A stretch of DNA of 64,000 nt from Evansella vedderi (GCF_030813435.1 NZ_JAUSUG010000002.1:186001-250000), one strand, 5' to 3'. Shown: positions 34,283 through 44,059, counted from the stretch's first letter. Made by a program: numbers and translations. The notes: a model not told the origin generated them from the letters alone.

Positions 34283-37201
34283 ATGGAATTTGTGATTAAT
34301 CAAGAATTGTTAAAGAATGTATCTAGTACAAATGCAGCGTTATTTTATGAGGAAAAAGAGGCTTTTAGCGGTGTAAATAAGATTGCCCAAAAGGTGATGC
34401 ATGATCTAGAATTGGTTTTTGGAAATGCACCACAAGCAACTACAGACAGAAAAAAGCTGGGAAAAAACGCTGTTTTGTATGGAACGGTGGATCACAGTGC
34501 CATGCTTCAGGAACTTGATGAGAAAAAGATGATTGATCTTTCCGAAATTAAAGGGAAGAGAGAAGTTTTTTTATTACAAGTCATTGATCATCCATTAGAA
34601 GGTGTTGAGAAAGCCCTAGTAATTGCAGGAAGTGATAAGCGCGGCACCATATACGGTCTTTTTCATCTATCAGAGCTCCTTGGAGTTTCTCCGTTGGTAG
34701 ACTGGTGTGATGTGAAACCACAGCAGAAAGAGTCCTTCTCCTTAGAGGCAGACTTGAAATATATATCGAAAGAGCCATCTGTTCGTTATCGCGGCTTCTT
34801 TATCAATGATGAATGGCCAGCCTTCGGTAACTGGACGATGAAGAGATTTGGTGGATTCAATGCAGAAATGTACGATCACGTTTTTCAACTATTGCTTAGA
34901 ATGAAAGGAAATTACCTCTGGCCTGCCATGTGGTCAGCACGTTTCAGTGAAGACGGTCCGGGACTTGCAAGTGCAGAACTGGCAGACGAATATGGGGTAG
35001 TAATGGGAGCATCCCATCATGAGCCTTGTTTGCGAAATGGAGAGGAATATAAATATCTCCGTGGCGAGAACTCCATTTACGGTGATGCTTGGAATTTCAT
35101 CACGAATCGAGAAGGGATTATAAAGTTCTGGGAAGACGGCTTAAAGCGAAGTGGTAATTTTGAAAACGTCATCACTGTCGGTATGCGTGGGGAACAAGAC
35201 ACTTCCATCATGGGTAAAGAAGCTACACTGGCGGACAATATTAACTTGCTCCGAGATGTGCTACAAACACAAAATCAGCTGATACGGGAAAATGTAAACC
35301 CTAACCTTTCCGAAGTGCCAAGAATGTTAGCCCTTTATAAAGAGGTAGAACCTTTCTTTTATGGAGATGAGAATACCCCAGGATTAATGAACTCGGAGGA
35401 GCTCGAGGATGTTATTTTGATGCTCTGCGATGATAATCACGGCAACTTACGTACCTTACCAACAGAAGAAATGCGTAACCATAAAGGTGGTTATGGCATG
35501 TATTATCATTTTGATTATCATGGTGGGCCAATATCGTACGAATGGATCAACAGTTCCTACCTCCCTAAGATATGGGAACAGATGAGCATGGCTTACGACT
35601 TTGGTGTTCGCGATTTGTGGATTGTGAATGTGGGTGATATTGCGACGCAGGAATTCCCGTTATCTTATTTCTTAGATTTAGCTTATGATTTTGAAAAATG
35701 GGGAACTGATGCTGTTAATAAGACAAATCTGTATACGAACCAATGGGTGGAAAAACAGTTTCAGGCTGTGTTCAGTGAGGATGATAGGAAAAAGGTAGTT
35801 GAGTTGCTCACAGGTTATACAAAGATTGCCCATAATCGTAGACCTGAGCATATGAATGCCGATGTCTATCATCCGGTGAATTACAAGGAAGCGGATCATT
35901 TATTACAGCAAATTGATTACCTGTTGAATCTTGCTGAGGAACTTTATCAGAAGGTGGATCCGGAGAACTTCACCGCTTATTTTTCACTAGTCTATTATCC
36001 TGCTGTGGGAAATCTCAACTTGCAGAAGATGTGGTTACTAACAGGGAAAAATCATTATGCTGCAAAGTTGAGACAAATGGAAGCAAACAAACTGGCGGAT
36101 CAAATTAGAGAATGCTTCAAGAGAGATAGAAAACTAGTAGAACAATATCATACGATCGATAATGGAAAGTGGTACGGAATGGGGCTTTCTGAGCATATCG
36201 GTTTTATTAATTGGAATGAAGAGGAGTGCCAATACCCTATCCTCATGAATGTATTGCCTGCTAATAAGCAAAGATTGATGGTCACGGTGGATGGGACGGA
36301 TCAGCACACGGAAGGTCCTGCTTGGCATAACAATAAAGTCTACTTAAACGACTTTTTACAGCCCGATGTAGAGGAAGCTTCCTTTACTATTTCTAGTATT
36401 AGTGATTTGAAGGCTGAATTTAAGATTACTTCCCAAAACCAGTGGCTAACATGTTCTCAGACGAGCGGCAGCTTAGATGGTGTAGAAAAAACAAAGGAAA
36501 TCATTCATGTAAAAATTGATCGTAGTAAGATGAAGGCCGAAACAGAAGGCAGTATCGTTGTGGAAATGCCGGTAGGTACGTGTACTATTATTGTGAACGC
36601 ACTGCAGAACGATTTCAGCGAACTACCTGAAATGACCTTTGTGGAGACCAATGGCTATATTTCCATAGAAGCAGAACATTTCGCCCTAAATAAGGAAGCA
36701 ACAAACCAGCAAGGTGATGTGAATAAATTTGAAGTCCTTCACGGATATGGTAAGACGTTATCAGCAATGAAGGCTTTTCCAACAACAGGTTATTTTACTG
36801 CCGGAGAGGATGCACCGTATTTGGAATATCACTTTGTCGTACAGGAAAGTGGCCAGTATGAAGTGGAACTTTACATGCAACCATCTAATCCAGTTACTAA
36901 AGAAGGTACAATATTCTGTGGTATTCAAGGAAATGAGGATGAGATTAACATCGTTAATACGCTTCCGGAAAAATACCGCGTTGATGATGATAACTGGGGA
37001 GCTGGAGTCCTTAATAACATCCATACGCGCAGCAGCAGAATCAATTGTAAGGAAGGCTTCAATACACTAAGGATTTATGCCGTTAGTCCAGGCTTCGTAT
37101 TAGAAAAGCTCGTAATCTATCCAGAAGGAAAGAAACCTGTAACTAGCTATCTAGGACCGACGGAAACTTATTATGTAGGGAAATGCGGAAGTAAGTTATA
37201 A
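34283..37201 (+). CDS. Glycoside hydrolase family 115 protein (xylan alpha-1,2-glucuronidase)
   Basis: 972 residues, the usual size for GH115, which removes (4-O-methyl)glucuronic acid side chains from xylan. The N-terminal domain has LVIAGSDKRGTIYGLFHLSE. The barrel begins with VRYRGFFINDEWPAFGNW and RMKGNYLWPAMWSARF, and continues with GASHHEPCLRNGEEY, VGMRGEQD and a YHFDYHGGPISYEW segment, all strong family landmarks. The C-terminal 330 residues are beta-rich accessory modules. No signal peptide, so it may act on imported aldouronic oligosaccharides. AAAGGA precedes the ATG. It appears monocistronic, with a terminator after it. Confidence 0.93.
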   Translation: MEFVINQELLKNVSSTNAALFYEEKEAFSGVNKIAQKVMHDLELVFGNAPQATTDRKKLGKNAVLYGTVDHSAMLQELDEKKMIDLSEIKGKREVFLLQVIDHPLEGVEKALVIAGSDKRGTIYGLFHLSELLGVSPLVDWCDVKPQQKESFSLEADLKYISKEPSVRYRGFFINDEWPAFGNWTMKRFGGFNAEMYDHVFQLLLRMKGNYLWPAMWSARFSEDGPGLASAELADEYGVVMGASHHEPCLRNGEEYKYLRGENSIYGDAWNFITNREGIIKFWEDGLKRSGNFENVITVGMRGEQDTSIMGKEATLADNINLLRDVLQTQNQLIRENVNPNLSEVPRMLALYKEVEPFFYGDENTPGLMNSEELEDVILMLCDDNHGNLRTLPTEEMRNHKGGYGMYYHFDYHGGPISYEWINSSYLPKIWEQMSMAYDFGVRDLWIVNVGDIATQEFPLSYFLDLAYDFEKWGTDAVNKTNLYTNQWVEKQFQAVFSEDDRKKVVELLTGYTKIAHNRRPEHMNADVYHPVNYKEADHLLQQIDYLLNLAEELYQKVDPENFTAYFSLVYYPAVGNLNLQKMWLLTGKNHYAAKLRQMEANKLADQIRECFKRDRKLVEQYHTIDNGKWYGMGLSEHIGFINWNEEECQYPILMNVLPANKQRLMVTVDGTDQHTEGPAWHNNKVYLNDFLQPDVEEASFTISSISDLKAEFKITSQNQWLTCSQTSGSLDGVEKTKEIIHVKIDRSKMKAETEGSIVVEMPVGTCTIIVNALQNDFSELPEMTFVETNGYISIEAEHFALNKEATNQQGDVNKFEVLHGYGKTLSAMKAFPTTGYFTAGEDAPYLEYHFVVQESGQYEVELYMQPSNPVTKEGTIFCGIQGNEDEINIVNTLPEKYRVDDDNWGAGVLNNIHTRSSRINCKEGFNTLRIYAVSPGFVLEKLVIYPEGKKPVTSYLGPTETYYVGKCGSKL

Positions 37202-37306
37202 AATATATTTCATAGAATGATGGTAGTAGTACGGTTCCAGCTCCCATACTCCATTTGGGATACTAATAACGGTTACCATCCGTTCTTTTAAGCGATTGTA
37301 TTCGAA

Positions 37307-37348
37307 GTGAGTGTGACACGCCCACGAATTGTTGTGTGTCACACTCAC
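37307..37348 (+). terminator. Terminator of the GH115 gene
   Basis: GTGAGTGTGACAC pairs perfectly with GTGTCACACTCAC, followed by ACCTTTTTAT. It also rules out the upstream start of the next frame, which lies within it. Confidence 0.85.
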
Positions 37349-37428
37349 TACCTTTTTATATTTACAAAAAGACAAAATCCGCCAATCCTCGGGTGGTGAC
37401 AGTACCTAAAGAAAAGGAGCAATTCAGA

Positions 37429-38061
37429 ATGAGTAATACAAATATAATTCATGAAATACCTGCAAAACAAAAAGCAGTTGCATTTACATTTGATGATGGC
37501 CCTCATCCGATATATACTCCACAGATTCTCGAAATTTTTAAGGAAGTATCAGGTAAAGCAACGTTTTATATGATTGGAAAGCATATGTTAGAACACCCTG
37601 AGATTGTTAATAATGTGGTAGAACAATCCCATGAAATTGGTAATCATACATACTCCCATCCTTTTTTAACGAAATTGAGCAAAGATGATTGTAAAGAAGA
37701 AATTAAAGAGTCGGATTCTATTATTAAGAAATTAACTGGTCAAAGGGCAGCTACCTTTCGGCCACCCTACTTTGATTTTAATGAAGACACGGTTTCGATT
37801 GTACAAGATTTTTCCTACAAGATGATTGGTGCCGTAAATATGGATGCAGTGGATTGGGAACAGCCTGGAGTAAATCATATTGTAACTAAATCTCGTAATC
37901 ATATAAGAAACGGCAGTATTTTTCTTTTTCACGATGGCTTAGGTGATCGTTCTCAAACGGTGGAAGCTGTTAGAATCCTTGTTAAAGAGTTAGTTGACGA
38001 GGGATATCAGCTAGTCACAGTCAGCGAGTTAATGCAGTTTACGGAAAACAAATCGTATTAA
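37429..38061 (+). CDS. Polysaccharide deacetylase (NodB-type, CE4)
   Basis: 210 residues. The CE4 motifs are in order: AFTFDDGPH (motif 1, catalytic Asp and metal Asp), EIGNHTYSHPFL (motif 2, metal His residues), FRPPYFD (motif 3) and a later FLFHDGLGD. These hydrolases remove N- or O-acetyl groups from chitin, peptidoglycan or xylan. The ATG at 37429 follows AAAAGGAG; a longer frame from 37336 starts inside a terminator. There is no signal peptide, unlike most wall-acting members. The stop overlaps the convergent UPF0175 gene by four bases. Confidence 0.92.
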   Translation: MSNTNIIHEIPAKQKAVAFTFDDGPHPIYTPQILEIFKEVSGKATFYMIGKHMLEHPEIVNNVVEQSHEIGNHTYSHPFLTKLSKDDCKEEIKESDSIIKKLTGQRAATFRPPYFDFNEDTVSIVQDFSYKMIGAVNMDAVDWEQPGVNHIVTKSRNHIRNGSIFLFHDGLGDRSQTVEAVRILVKELVDEGYQLVTVSELMQFTENKSY

Positions 38062-38618
38062 CTTTCTTGAGAACTGTCTACTTGTCTAATTTCCCAAGGG
38101 ATACCTTGTTCCTCTAACAGGTCAATAAAATCGATAAAAGATAGGCCTGACAATTTTGCTGCTTGTTCAATTGTTATTGTTTTGTCTTGATAGAGTGAAA
38201 TGGCTAGGTAGATTGTAATGGCTTCATCAATCTGATGGGTGTGGTATTTTTGTATTAATACGTCTCCTAGCTCAGTTGGTACAGTTATTACCGTTTGCTC
38301 CAGTGTATTATAGAAAGGCTGCCCTTCACAGATTTCGGTGATTTGATGATGATAGTGGGCTTGATCTAACACTTCTTGATCAGTAGATTGTTGAATATCC
38401 CATTCTGGTTCATAGTCTAACAGAGCTTTATATTCTTCTATCTCATAAATCTCTTTTTCCATTTCAAATGAGTCTTGTTCTTTTCGTATTGCTCGCTTTT
38501 TCCTTTTGCAATCCTTACAAATGTGATCTTGATGACCCTTACCACTGAATTTTTCGTTAGCCCGATAGCGGTCACAATAATAACAATAATGGCCACGTCG
38601 CTTTTTCTTCTTGCCCAA
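38058..38618 (-). CDS. UPF0175-like protein with N-terminal zinc-ribbon
   Basis: 186 residues. Residues 10-40 have two Cys pairs (CYYC and CKDC) separated by about 20 residues and surrounded by Lys/Arg, a zinc-ribbon pattern. A middle acidic linker follows, and the C-terminal 70 residues (AISLYQDKTITIEQAAKLSGLSFIDF) match the helix-turn-helix-like UPF0175 fold, often seen as an antitoxin-like or regulatory domain. A possible nucleic-acid-binding regulator. No toxin partner is adjacent. Overlaps the convergent deacetylase gene at the stop codons. Confidence 0.7.
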   Translation of the reverse strand: MGKKKKRRGHYCYYCDRYRANEKFSGKGHQDHICKDCKRKKRAIRKEQDSFEMEKEIYEIEEYKALLDYEPEWDIQQSTDQEVLDQAHYHHQITEICEGQPFYNTLEQTVITVPTELGDVLIQKYHTHQIDEAITIYLAISLYQDKTITIEQAAKLSGLSFIDFIDLLEEQGIPWEIRQVDSSQES

Positions 38619-38639
38619 TTAAATCGCTCCTACGCTGTT

Positions 38640-39050
38640 GCATACTTTTGTCTTTTTCTATTGTAAATATTTTTTTTGGAAAGATACTAGTTTATATGTA
38701 GAATAACATTTAAGAATTTTCGTAGCTTTCTAAGAGTGGGTTTCTCATAGAAAGTACGCAGCAAAAATCCAGTACTGCCCTTGACATTTTATAACTAACC
38801 TTTTGCATATCAAGTTCGATAGTTCCAAAACCAGCTATTATATAAATCTATTAATGGATAATTGGAATGATCAGAACTTACATCTAGATCTGCTAGGGGT
38901 GAAGTTCCCAATCTTCAAGAACAATGGTATTACTCCCCTTTTCTTTCATTTTCAAAATGCCTCTCTTTACCTTATATATTAATCATTATAGTTACTAGTA
39001 AGTTATCTGGAAAGGGCTCGATGTAACCTTAAGTGCCTGCCCATAAATCT
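38640..39050. other. Gene-free region upstream of the UPF0175 gene
   Basis: AT-rich, with promoters of the minus-strand gene presumably near 38640-38700. A GTGCCTGCCC variant of the recurrent GTGCC motif is near 39032. I see no coding region or RNA. Confidence 0.4.
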
Positions 39051-39054
39051 AAAA

Positions 39055-39083
39055 GAAGCAAAAGGACGTAGGTCCTTTGCTTC
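39055..39083 (-). terminator. Terminator of the 111-residue gene
   Basis: GAAGCAAAAGGAC pairs with GTCCTTTGCTTC (one bulged base), followed on the minus strand by TTTT. It supports the small gene as real. Confidence 0.8.
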
Positions 39084-39418
39084 TACATTACTTTCCCCTT
39101 TTTCGATGCAACTCCAAAATTCATATTTCCCTTGACAATTTTATCAAGATGCCACCACCATTGCTCATGTGGAATATCATTTTTATCAGATAAAGTAAAA
39201 TCATATACTTCACTAATGTGTTCCACCATATTTTTAGCATTTGCAATCAATTTTAAATCATATTCACCAAGCCAGGCTTTTTCATTAAAGTCTAACTGGT
39301 CTTGTATATTATGAATCCTACTCCTATCATGAAGCATACGTAGGCTTTCAAAGGGACTGGAATCCACATCGTTTACGTCATCACCATAATTAAGAATGTC
39401 TTGTTTATATTTACTCAT
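39083..39418 (-). CDS. Hypothetical protein
   Basis: 111 residues, not recognised. Rich in Asp, Trp and His (EQWWWHLDKIVKGNMNFG near the C-terminus), with no membrane segment or signal. It ends in a good terminator and stands alone between gene-free regions. The function cannot be inferred. Confidence 0.55.
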   Translation of the reverse strand: MSKYKQDILNYGDDVNDVDSSPFESLRMLHDRSRIHNIQDQLDFNEKAWLGEYDLKLIANAKNMVEHISEVYDFTLSDKNDIPHEQWWWHLDKIVKGNMNFGVASKKGKVM

Positions 39419-39419
39419 C

Positions 39420-40016
39420 TCAACACATCCTTTACTTTACCAAGAGTAAGTGTATCCTGGATTTTTCTTAAAATAGTTTTGTGGATTACCTACCATTGCA
39501 GTCTCCATAATGCCGCTTCACCGACAATAACAAATTCATTATATTCAATATTAGTTCATTGTAATCATTTATGGACCAATCACTCGGTATCTCTTTTCTA
39601 CATTGTCGCTTTCTTAAATGGTGTTTTCCCATGTGATGCGATTTTGATCTTTTCTCAATGGGGGTTAAGTATACAATTCGAGTAACGGAAGCTAAAGCAA
39701 TAGGGGATAGATAAAAAAGGGAGCGTTAACCATAATTCATCATTTGCGAGTAGAATACGAGGTAACATCCGATATATGTATTATGCATGTTTTAGCCTAA
39801 GTATTTATAAAACCATGAAAACAGTCTAGTATAAATAGTGCACACGAAGCCATTTCGAGATTAGATCCCCTTAGAAACGTTTAAATCTATCTACGACAAG
39901 TGTCTGGCACTCTAGTACATTCCTCTCATTTTACAAATAGATGACAACAATCTACGAAACTATTACGAATCTATTAATTAAGCTCAATAAAAAGACGCTC
40001 GAGCTTAATTTCATCT
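39420..40016. other. Gene-free region with one recurrent GTGCC motif
   Basis: The only feature I can support is the word CGACAAGTGTCTGGCAC at 39894-39910, one of several intergenic copies in the window. A 94-codon open frame in the first part has no ribosome site and no recognisable sequence, and I leave it out. Confidence 0.4.
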
Positions 40017-40034
40017 ATGAATGGAGGAATAGTT

Positions 40035-40823
40035 TTGAAAGCTATCGTTTTTATTTTTGCGTTAGGGTTCGTCCTATTTAGCGCACCTGTATTAAGTGAA
40101 GCCTCATATGGGGGTCAAACGTTAAGCAAAGGAATGTCACATTCTGATGTGGAAGAACTACAAGACTTATTAATGACCAAAGGTGTATTCCCATACCATA
40201 CATCAACCGGTTATTTCGGGGAGATCACGGAAAAATCTGTTACAGATTTTCAACGACGTAACAACTTGCAAGTGGACGGCATTGCAGGTCCGGAAACGAA
40301 TCGGGCACTTCAAATTTTCAGGCGTGGGGATATAGGAAAGCATGTTACTCATATTCAACACCAATTAAAAGATCTTGGCTATTATACATCAGCAGTTGAT
40401 GGGATTTTTGGACCAGGAACAGAAAGAGCTGTTATCAACTTCCAACAATCAGCAGGGCTTACGGTAGATGGTATCGCAGGTCCACAAACATTATCTGCTT
40501 TGAACGATCGTTCTAATCCTAATACATATGCAGGAAAAGAAATGACCGTTGAAAGTACAGCCTATACTGCTTATTGTGATGGCTGTTCTGGCATTACGAG
40601 AATGGGAATTGATTTACGTCAGTATGACACTGGTAAGGTTATCGCAGTTGATCCAAATGTTATCCCCTTGGGCTCTATTGTCGAAGTGGAAGGATATGGT
40701 CTAGCAATTGCCGCAGATATTGGTGGAGCTATCAATGGAAAAAAGATTGATGTGTTTATTCCCGATCGTAATGACGCTTTACAATGGGGAAGAAAAGATG
40801 TAAAAATAACAATCATTAAGTAA
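40035..40823 (+). CDS. Secreted 3D-domain wall protein with two peptidoglycan-binding repeats (YocH/YabE-like)
   Basis: About 262 residues from TTG at 40035, which has TGGAGGA seven bases upstream; the ATG at 40017 has none. A signal peptide runs to about residue 23 (FVLFSAPVLSEAS). Two PG_binding_1 repeats follow (GMSHSDVEELQDLLMTKGVF and GDIGKHVTHIQHQLKDLGYY, each ending VDGIAGPET or similar). The C-terminal 3D domain (ESTAYTAYCDGCSG, VIAVDPNVIPLGS, AADIGGAINGKKIDVFIPD) resembles the lytic transglycosylase-like MltA core; the name-giving Asp residues are present. Probably a wall hydrolase or remodelling factor. Monocistronic with its own terminator. Confidence 0.92.
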   Translation: MKAIVFIFALGFVLFSAPVLSEASYGGQTLSKGMSHSDVEELQDLLMTKGVFPYHTSTGYFGEITEKSVTDFQRRNNLQVDGIAGPETNRALQIFRRGDIGKHVTHIQHQLKDLGYYTSAVDGIFGPGTERAVINFQQSAGLTVDGIAGPQTLSALNDRSNPNTYAGKEMTVESTAYTAYCDGCSGITRMGIDLRQYDTGKVIAVDPNVIPLGSIVEVEGYGLAIAADIGGAINGKKIDVFIPDRNDALQWGRKDVKITIIK

Positions 40824-40840
40824 ACAACTACAAAGTTGAA

Positions 40841-40869
40841 GCCAGTACAGTGAGTCATTTTGTACTGGC
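40841..40869 (+). terminator. Terminator of the 3D-domain gene
   Basis: GCCAGTACA pairs with TGTACTGGC, then TTTTCCCC, 18 bases after the stop. Confidence 0.85.
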
Positions 40870-41066
40870 TTTTCCCCTTTAATTCATAACCAAGTTTTTA
40901 CAACCTCTTTAAATCTAGTTACTAGTTCATCTATAAGATTGAACTTCTCATAACAATACTTAGTTCCTATACAACTTCTCTGTGCTCCCTACCATAAGCA
41001 CTATCTGTTTCATCAAATAACTAGTCCATAGGTTCATTACTTTTTTTCCCATTTTAGTAATTTATA

Positions 41067-41133
41067 CCCTTTAAAATATTCAAAATTTTATGTATATTTT
41101 AAAGGGAGGTTGGTAAGTAAGCCTTACTAACCT
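41067..41133 (+). promoter_or_regulatory. Two adjacent hairpins upstream of the PIG-L gene
   Basis: CCCTTTAAAATAT/ATATTTTAAAGGG (13 bp, loop 14) is followed at once by AGGTTGGTAAG/CTTACTAACCT (11 bp with one G-T). They lie about 100 bases upstream of the GTG start and may be operators or leader structures. The rest of 40870-41230 shows nothing else clear. Confidence 0.5.
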
Positions 41134-41231
41134 TCCCCAATACTAGGGAGTAATTATTTAAAATAAGGGAGGTGAACCATACGTTTTTCTCAACAGGACC
41201 TGTCATAAACTAATAAATTGGAGGGTTTATT

Positions 41232-43778
41232 GTGAAGAAAATATTGACGTTAGCACTACTCTCTTTCGTTATGGTTTCTCAGCTTGTGCAGCCATTTTCC
41301 AAACCGTCTGCCTTTGATCACGATGAAGAGTTATGGAAAGTAATCCACCCGTTACGTACAACTACTAGTTTTATTAACACTGGGGCACACCCTGATGATG
41401 AAAGAAGCCATTTATTAACCTACATGTCACTAGGTGAAGGGGCTCGTACGGGAAGCCTTATTGCCAATCGCGGGGAAGGTGGGCAAAACCAAATTGGACA
41501 TGAGCTTGGGAATGGTCTCGGAATTATCCGTTCTGAAGAGCTTATCGAAGCTTCCGATATCGCCAATGTGGATCTAATTATGCTAAGTAAGGACCTAAGT
41601 GATCCGATATACGACTTTGGTTTTTCCAAGACTGTAGAAGAAACGTTGAATGAATGGACAGAGGAAATTACTTACGAGAGGTTAATTAGAGAATTACGTT
41701 TATACAGACCAGAAATTCTCTTCACTTCCTTCCTAGATGTTAACACAGAACATGGCCATCATCGTACCATGACGGTTCTTACGGTAAGAGCCTTCGAAGA
41801 TGCAGCTGATCCTACTGTGTTTCCTGAGCATTTAGAAGAGGGCTTAGAGCCATGGCAAGCGAAAAAATTATACTTACCAGCTAGTAACAACAATAATGCT
41901 ACCCTTTCCATCGAAGTGGGTAATGAAATCGATCCTGTTTACGGGAAGACTTATGCTCAGCTTGGGGAGGATTCCCGCTACTTACACAAGAGCCAAGGGA
42001 TGGGACGGGATCTCCCAGTGGAGCCACGTTATGTTCACCTAGACTTAATCGCGTCTGTTAATCCTATTCCTGAAAAGGAAGACTCCATTTTTGATGGATT
42101 AGATTTCAATTTTACTGACACTGCACAACAGCTAGCAGGTCGTGATAATCAAGTACGTGGAGCATTGTTAAATGTTCAACGTGCCCTGGATCATGTGATC
42201 GATCAATATCCTTCCCGTGCGCAAGCTCTCATTGCTGCACATGCTGCTATAGATGAAGTAGCAAAGGCGAAGGATAAGGTTGCAAAAAGCAAGCTAAACG
42301 AACAACTAAAATCGGACCTATTATTTAAACTCGACGTAAAGGTTGACCAGCTTACAAAAGTAAGTAGAGTAGCTTCCTCCTTAGATGTGGTGGTGGACGT
42401 GGCTAACCCAACCCTAACTAGGGATGGCAGCTCATCTGTAACTGTTTACTTAGAAAACAATGGTGACAATACACTCTCCAACCTGGATGTGGCATTAAAT
42501 GTTCCAGATGGCTGGGTAGTAGACGGTTCTGTTACCAGCAGTGATTTACAACCGAATGGACAAAGAAGTGTAAGTTTTGAGGTTCACGTTCCTGCGGATG
42601 AAGCATTTTTCCATCCATATGTGGACTCCGTTCTTACGGCCCAAGTTAGCTACGATGTTGGTAAGGCTACGGCTTCTTATTCCGTGAAGCCGACGGACAC
42701 TGTTGCGGTCCTTCCTCACGTTGCCGTGGATTTCAATCCTAGTCAAATTTCTATCAACCTATTAGATATTCCGGATCAAATTGACGTGGAAATGGTATTA
42801 ACAAATTACTTACCGGGGTCTGCAACAGCGAATCCTTCTTTAGAAATTCCTGAAGGCTGGTCCGCGACCGCTTCTGTGGATGAAATACACTTTGAAAATC
42901 AAGGGGATACAGAGGTCGTCACTTTTACGGTAACACCTGGTGATACAATTCCTGAAGCCTTTGAAGTAGTTGGTCAAGTAGAAGTCGATGGGTTAACCTT
43001 TGCAACTACCGTACAAAATATTGACTATGAACACATCAAAAAGTCTTATTATTTATATGAATCCTCTGCTTCTGGGGTTGCCTTTGAACTAGAGATCCCA
43101 GAAGGATTAAAGGTTGGATACTTTGAAAGTGGCTTTGACCAAATCGCCGATTATTTGATTAACATCGGCATGGATTTAACGAAGCTAACGGAGGATGACA
43201 TTATCTCTGGAGACCTTTCCCAATATGATTCCATCGTGTTAGGAATCCGTGCTTACCGAAACAATGTCCTTCCTCAAAATAACGATCGACTGTTGGAGTA
43301 TGTGGAACAGGGTGGTCATTTAGTGGTGCAATATCATACACCAAACGATGGATTCAATGGGCAGACCCATGCACCTTATCCTATGAGAATAGGTACTCCT
43401 TCCATTCGTTGGAGAGTAACAGATAAACACGCGGAAGTAACCTACATTGAGGTGGACAGCGAAGTGACGGTACACGAAACGGATCACCCATTGTTTAACT
43501 TCCCGAATACCATTGGACCAGCCGATTGGGATAATTGGGTTCAGGAGCGCGCCCTCTACTTCCCTATGGAGTGGGACGATTCCTATCAAACGTTTATTAG
43601 TATGGCGGATCCAGGGGAAGATCCTTTCGTAAGTGGTATCTTAATGGCAGAATACGGTGAAGGAACGTATATGCTCACAAACCTCGTTTGGTATAGACAG
43701 GTACAAGGTCAAGTTCCTGGTGGCTATCGTCTCTTCACGAATCTATTAAGCTATCCATTGCATCATGTTGAAGAATAG
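41232..43778 (+). CDS. Secreted PIG-L family deacetylase with NEW3-type beta domains
   Basis: 848 residues beginning at GTG (GGAGGG upstream). A signal peptide covers about residues 1-25. The PIG-L/LmbE domain follows: GAHPDDERSH (metal and catalytic Asp) and NTEHGHHRTMTVLTV. Residues about 385-490 and 510-590 are beta-sandwich modules of the NEW3/CARDB kind, and the last 200 residues (VGYFESGFDQIADYL, YDSIVLGIRAYRNN, GGHLVVQYHTPN) resemble a glutamine-amidotransferase-like flavodoxin fold. PIG-L enzymes N-deacetylate GlcNAc-type compounds. It is probably the extracellular first step of the sugar unit downstream; a terminator separates it from the ROK operon. Confidence 0.88.
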   Translation: MKKILTLALLSFVMVSQLVQPFSKPSAFDHDEELWKVIHPLRTTTSFINTGAHPDDERSHLLTYMSLGEGARTGSLIANRGEGGQNQIGHELGNGLGIIRSEELIEASDIANVDLIMLSKDLSDPIYDFGFSKTVEETLNEWTEEITYERLIRELRLYRPEILFTSFLDVNTEHGHHRTMTVLTVRAFEDAADPTVFPEHLEEGLEPWQAKKLYLPASNNNNATLSIEVGNEIDPVYGKTYAQLGEDSRYLHKSQGMGRDLPVEPRYVHLDLIASVNPIPEKEDSIFDGLDFNFTDTAQQLAGRDNQVRGALLNVQRALDHVIDQYPSRAQALIAAHAAIDEVAKAKDKVAKSKLNEQLKSDLLFKLDVKVDQLTKVSRVASSLDVVVDVANPTLTRDGSSSVTVYLENNGDNTLSNLDVALNVPDGWVVDGSVTSSDLQPNGQRSVSFEVHVPADEAFFHPYVDSVLTAQVSYDVGKATASYSVKPTDTVAVLPHVAVDFNPSQISINLLDIPDQIDVEMVLTNYLPGSATANPSLEIPEGWSATASVDEIHFENQGDTEVVTFTVTPGDTIPEAFEVVGQVEVDGLTFATTVQNIDYEHIKKSYYLYESSASGVAFELEIPEGLKVGYFESGFDQIADYLINIGMDLTKLTEDDIISGDLSQYDSIVLGIRAYRNNVLPQNNDRLLEYVEQGGHLVVQYHTPNDGFNGQTHAPYPMRIGTPSIRWRVTDKHAEVTYIEVDSEVTVHETDHPLFNFPNTIGPADWDNWVQERALYFPMEWDDSYQTFISMADPGEDPFVSGILMAEYGEGTYMLTNLVWYRQVQGQVPGGYRLFTNLLSYPLHHVEE

Positions 43779-43799
43779 AACCTAGGAAAAATAGAGGAA

Positions 43800-43842
43800 G
43801 GGGGCAACCATTTTATCGTTTCCATTTGGACGGTTGGCCCCC
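43800..43842 (+). terminator. Terminator of the PIG-L gene
   Basis: GGGGGCAACC pairs with GGTTGGCCCCC (one bulge), followed by seven Ts. Confidence 0.85.
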
Positions 43843-43959
43843 TTTTTTTGGACTGAACGTCTTGCTGATTGGGGATAAACTTGGTTTACATATCGCACAT
43901 ATCGTTTTAATTGACAAAATTGATCGAAAAATAGAGATCTAAATTTTCTGATAAATCCA

Positions 43960-44023
43960 TTGACAAATCCAAACAATAGAAATATTATAGAATCAGTTAG
44001 TAAGGAACCTTTACGAACTAACT
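43960..44023 (+). promoter_or_regulatory. Promoter and XylR-like operator of the ROK operon
   Basis: TTGACA (43960-43965), a 17-base spacer and TATTAT (43983-43988) form the promoter. An inverted repeat with arms AGTTAGT (43995-44001) and ACTAACT (44017-44023) covers the transcription start. The arms match the outer part of XylR-type ROK operators of Bacillus (AGTTAGT...ACTAACT). The first gene is a ROK repressor, so autoregulation is likely. Confidence 0.7.
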
Positions 44024-44059
44024 AAAAACTGAACGAATACTATTCAAGGGGCCAGGTTT

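Noticed and set aside
37336-37428. N-terminal extension of the polysaccharide deacetylase
   Set aside because: The frame starts inside the GH115 terminator hairpin; the ATG at 37429 has a good ribosome site.
39401-39685. 94-codon open frame on the plus strand
   Set aside because: No ribosome site and no coding signature in a low-complexity AT-rich intergenic region.
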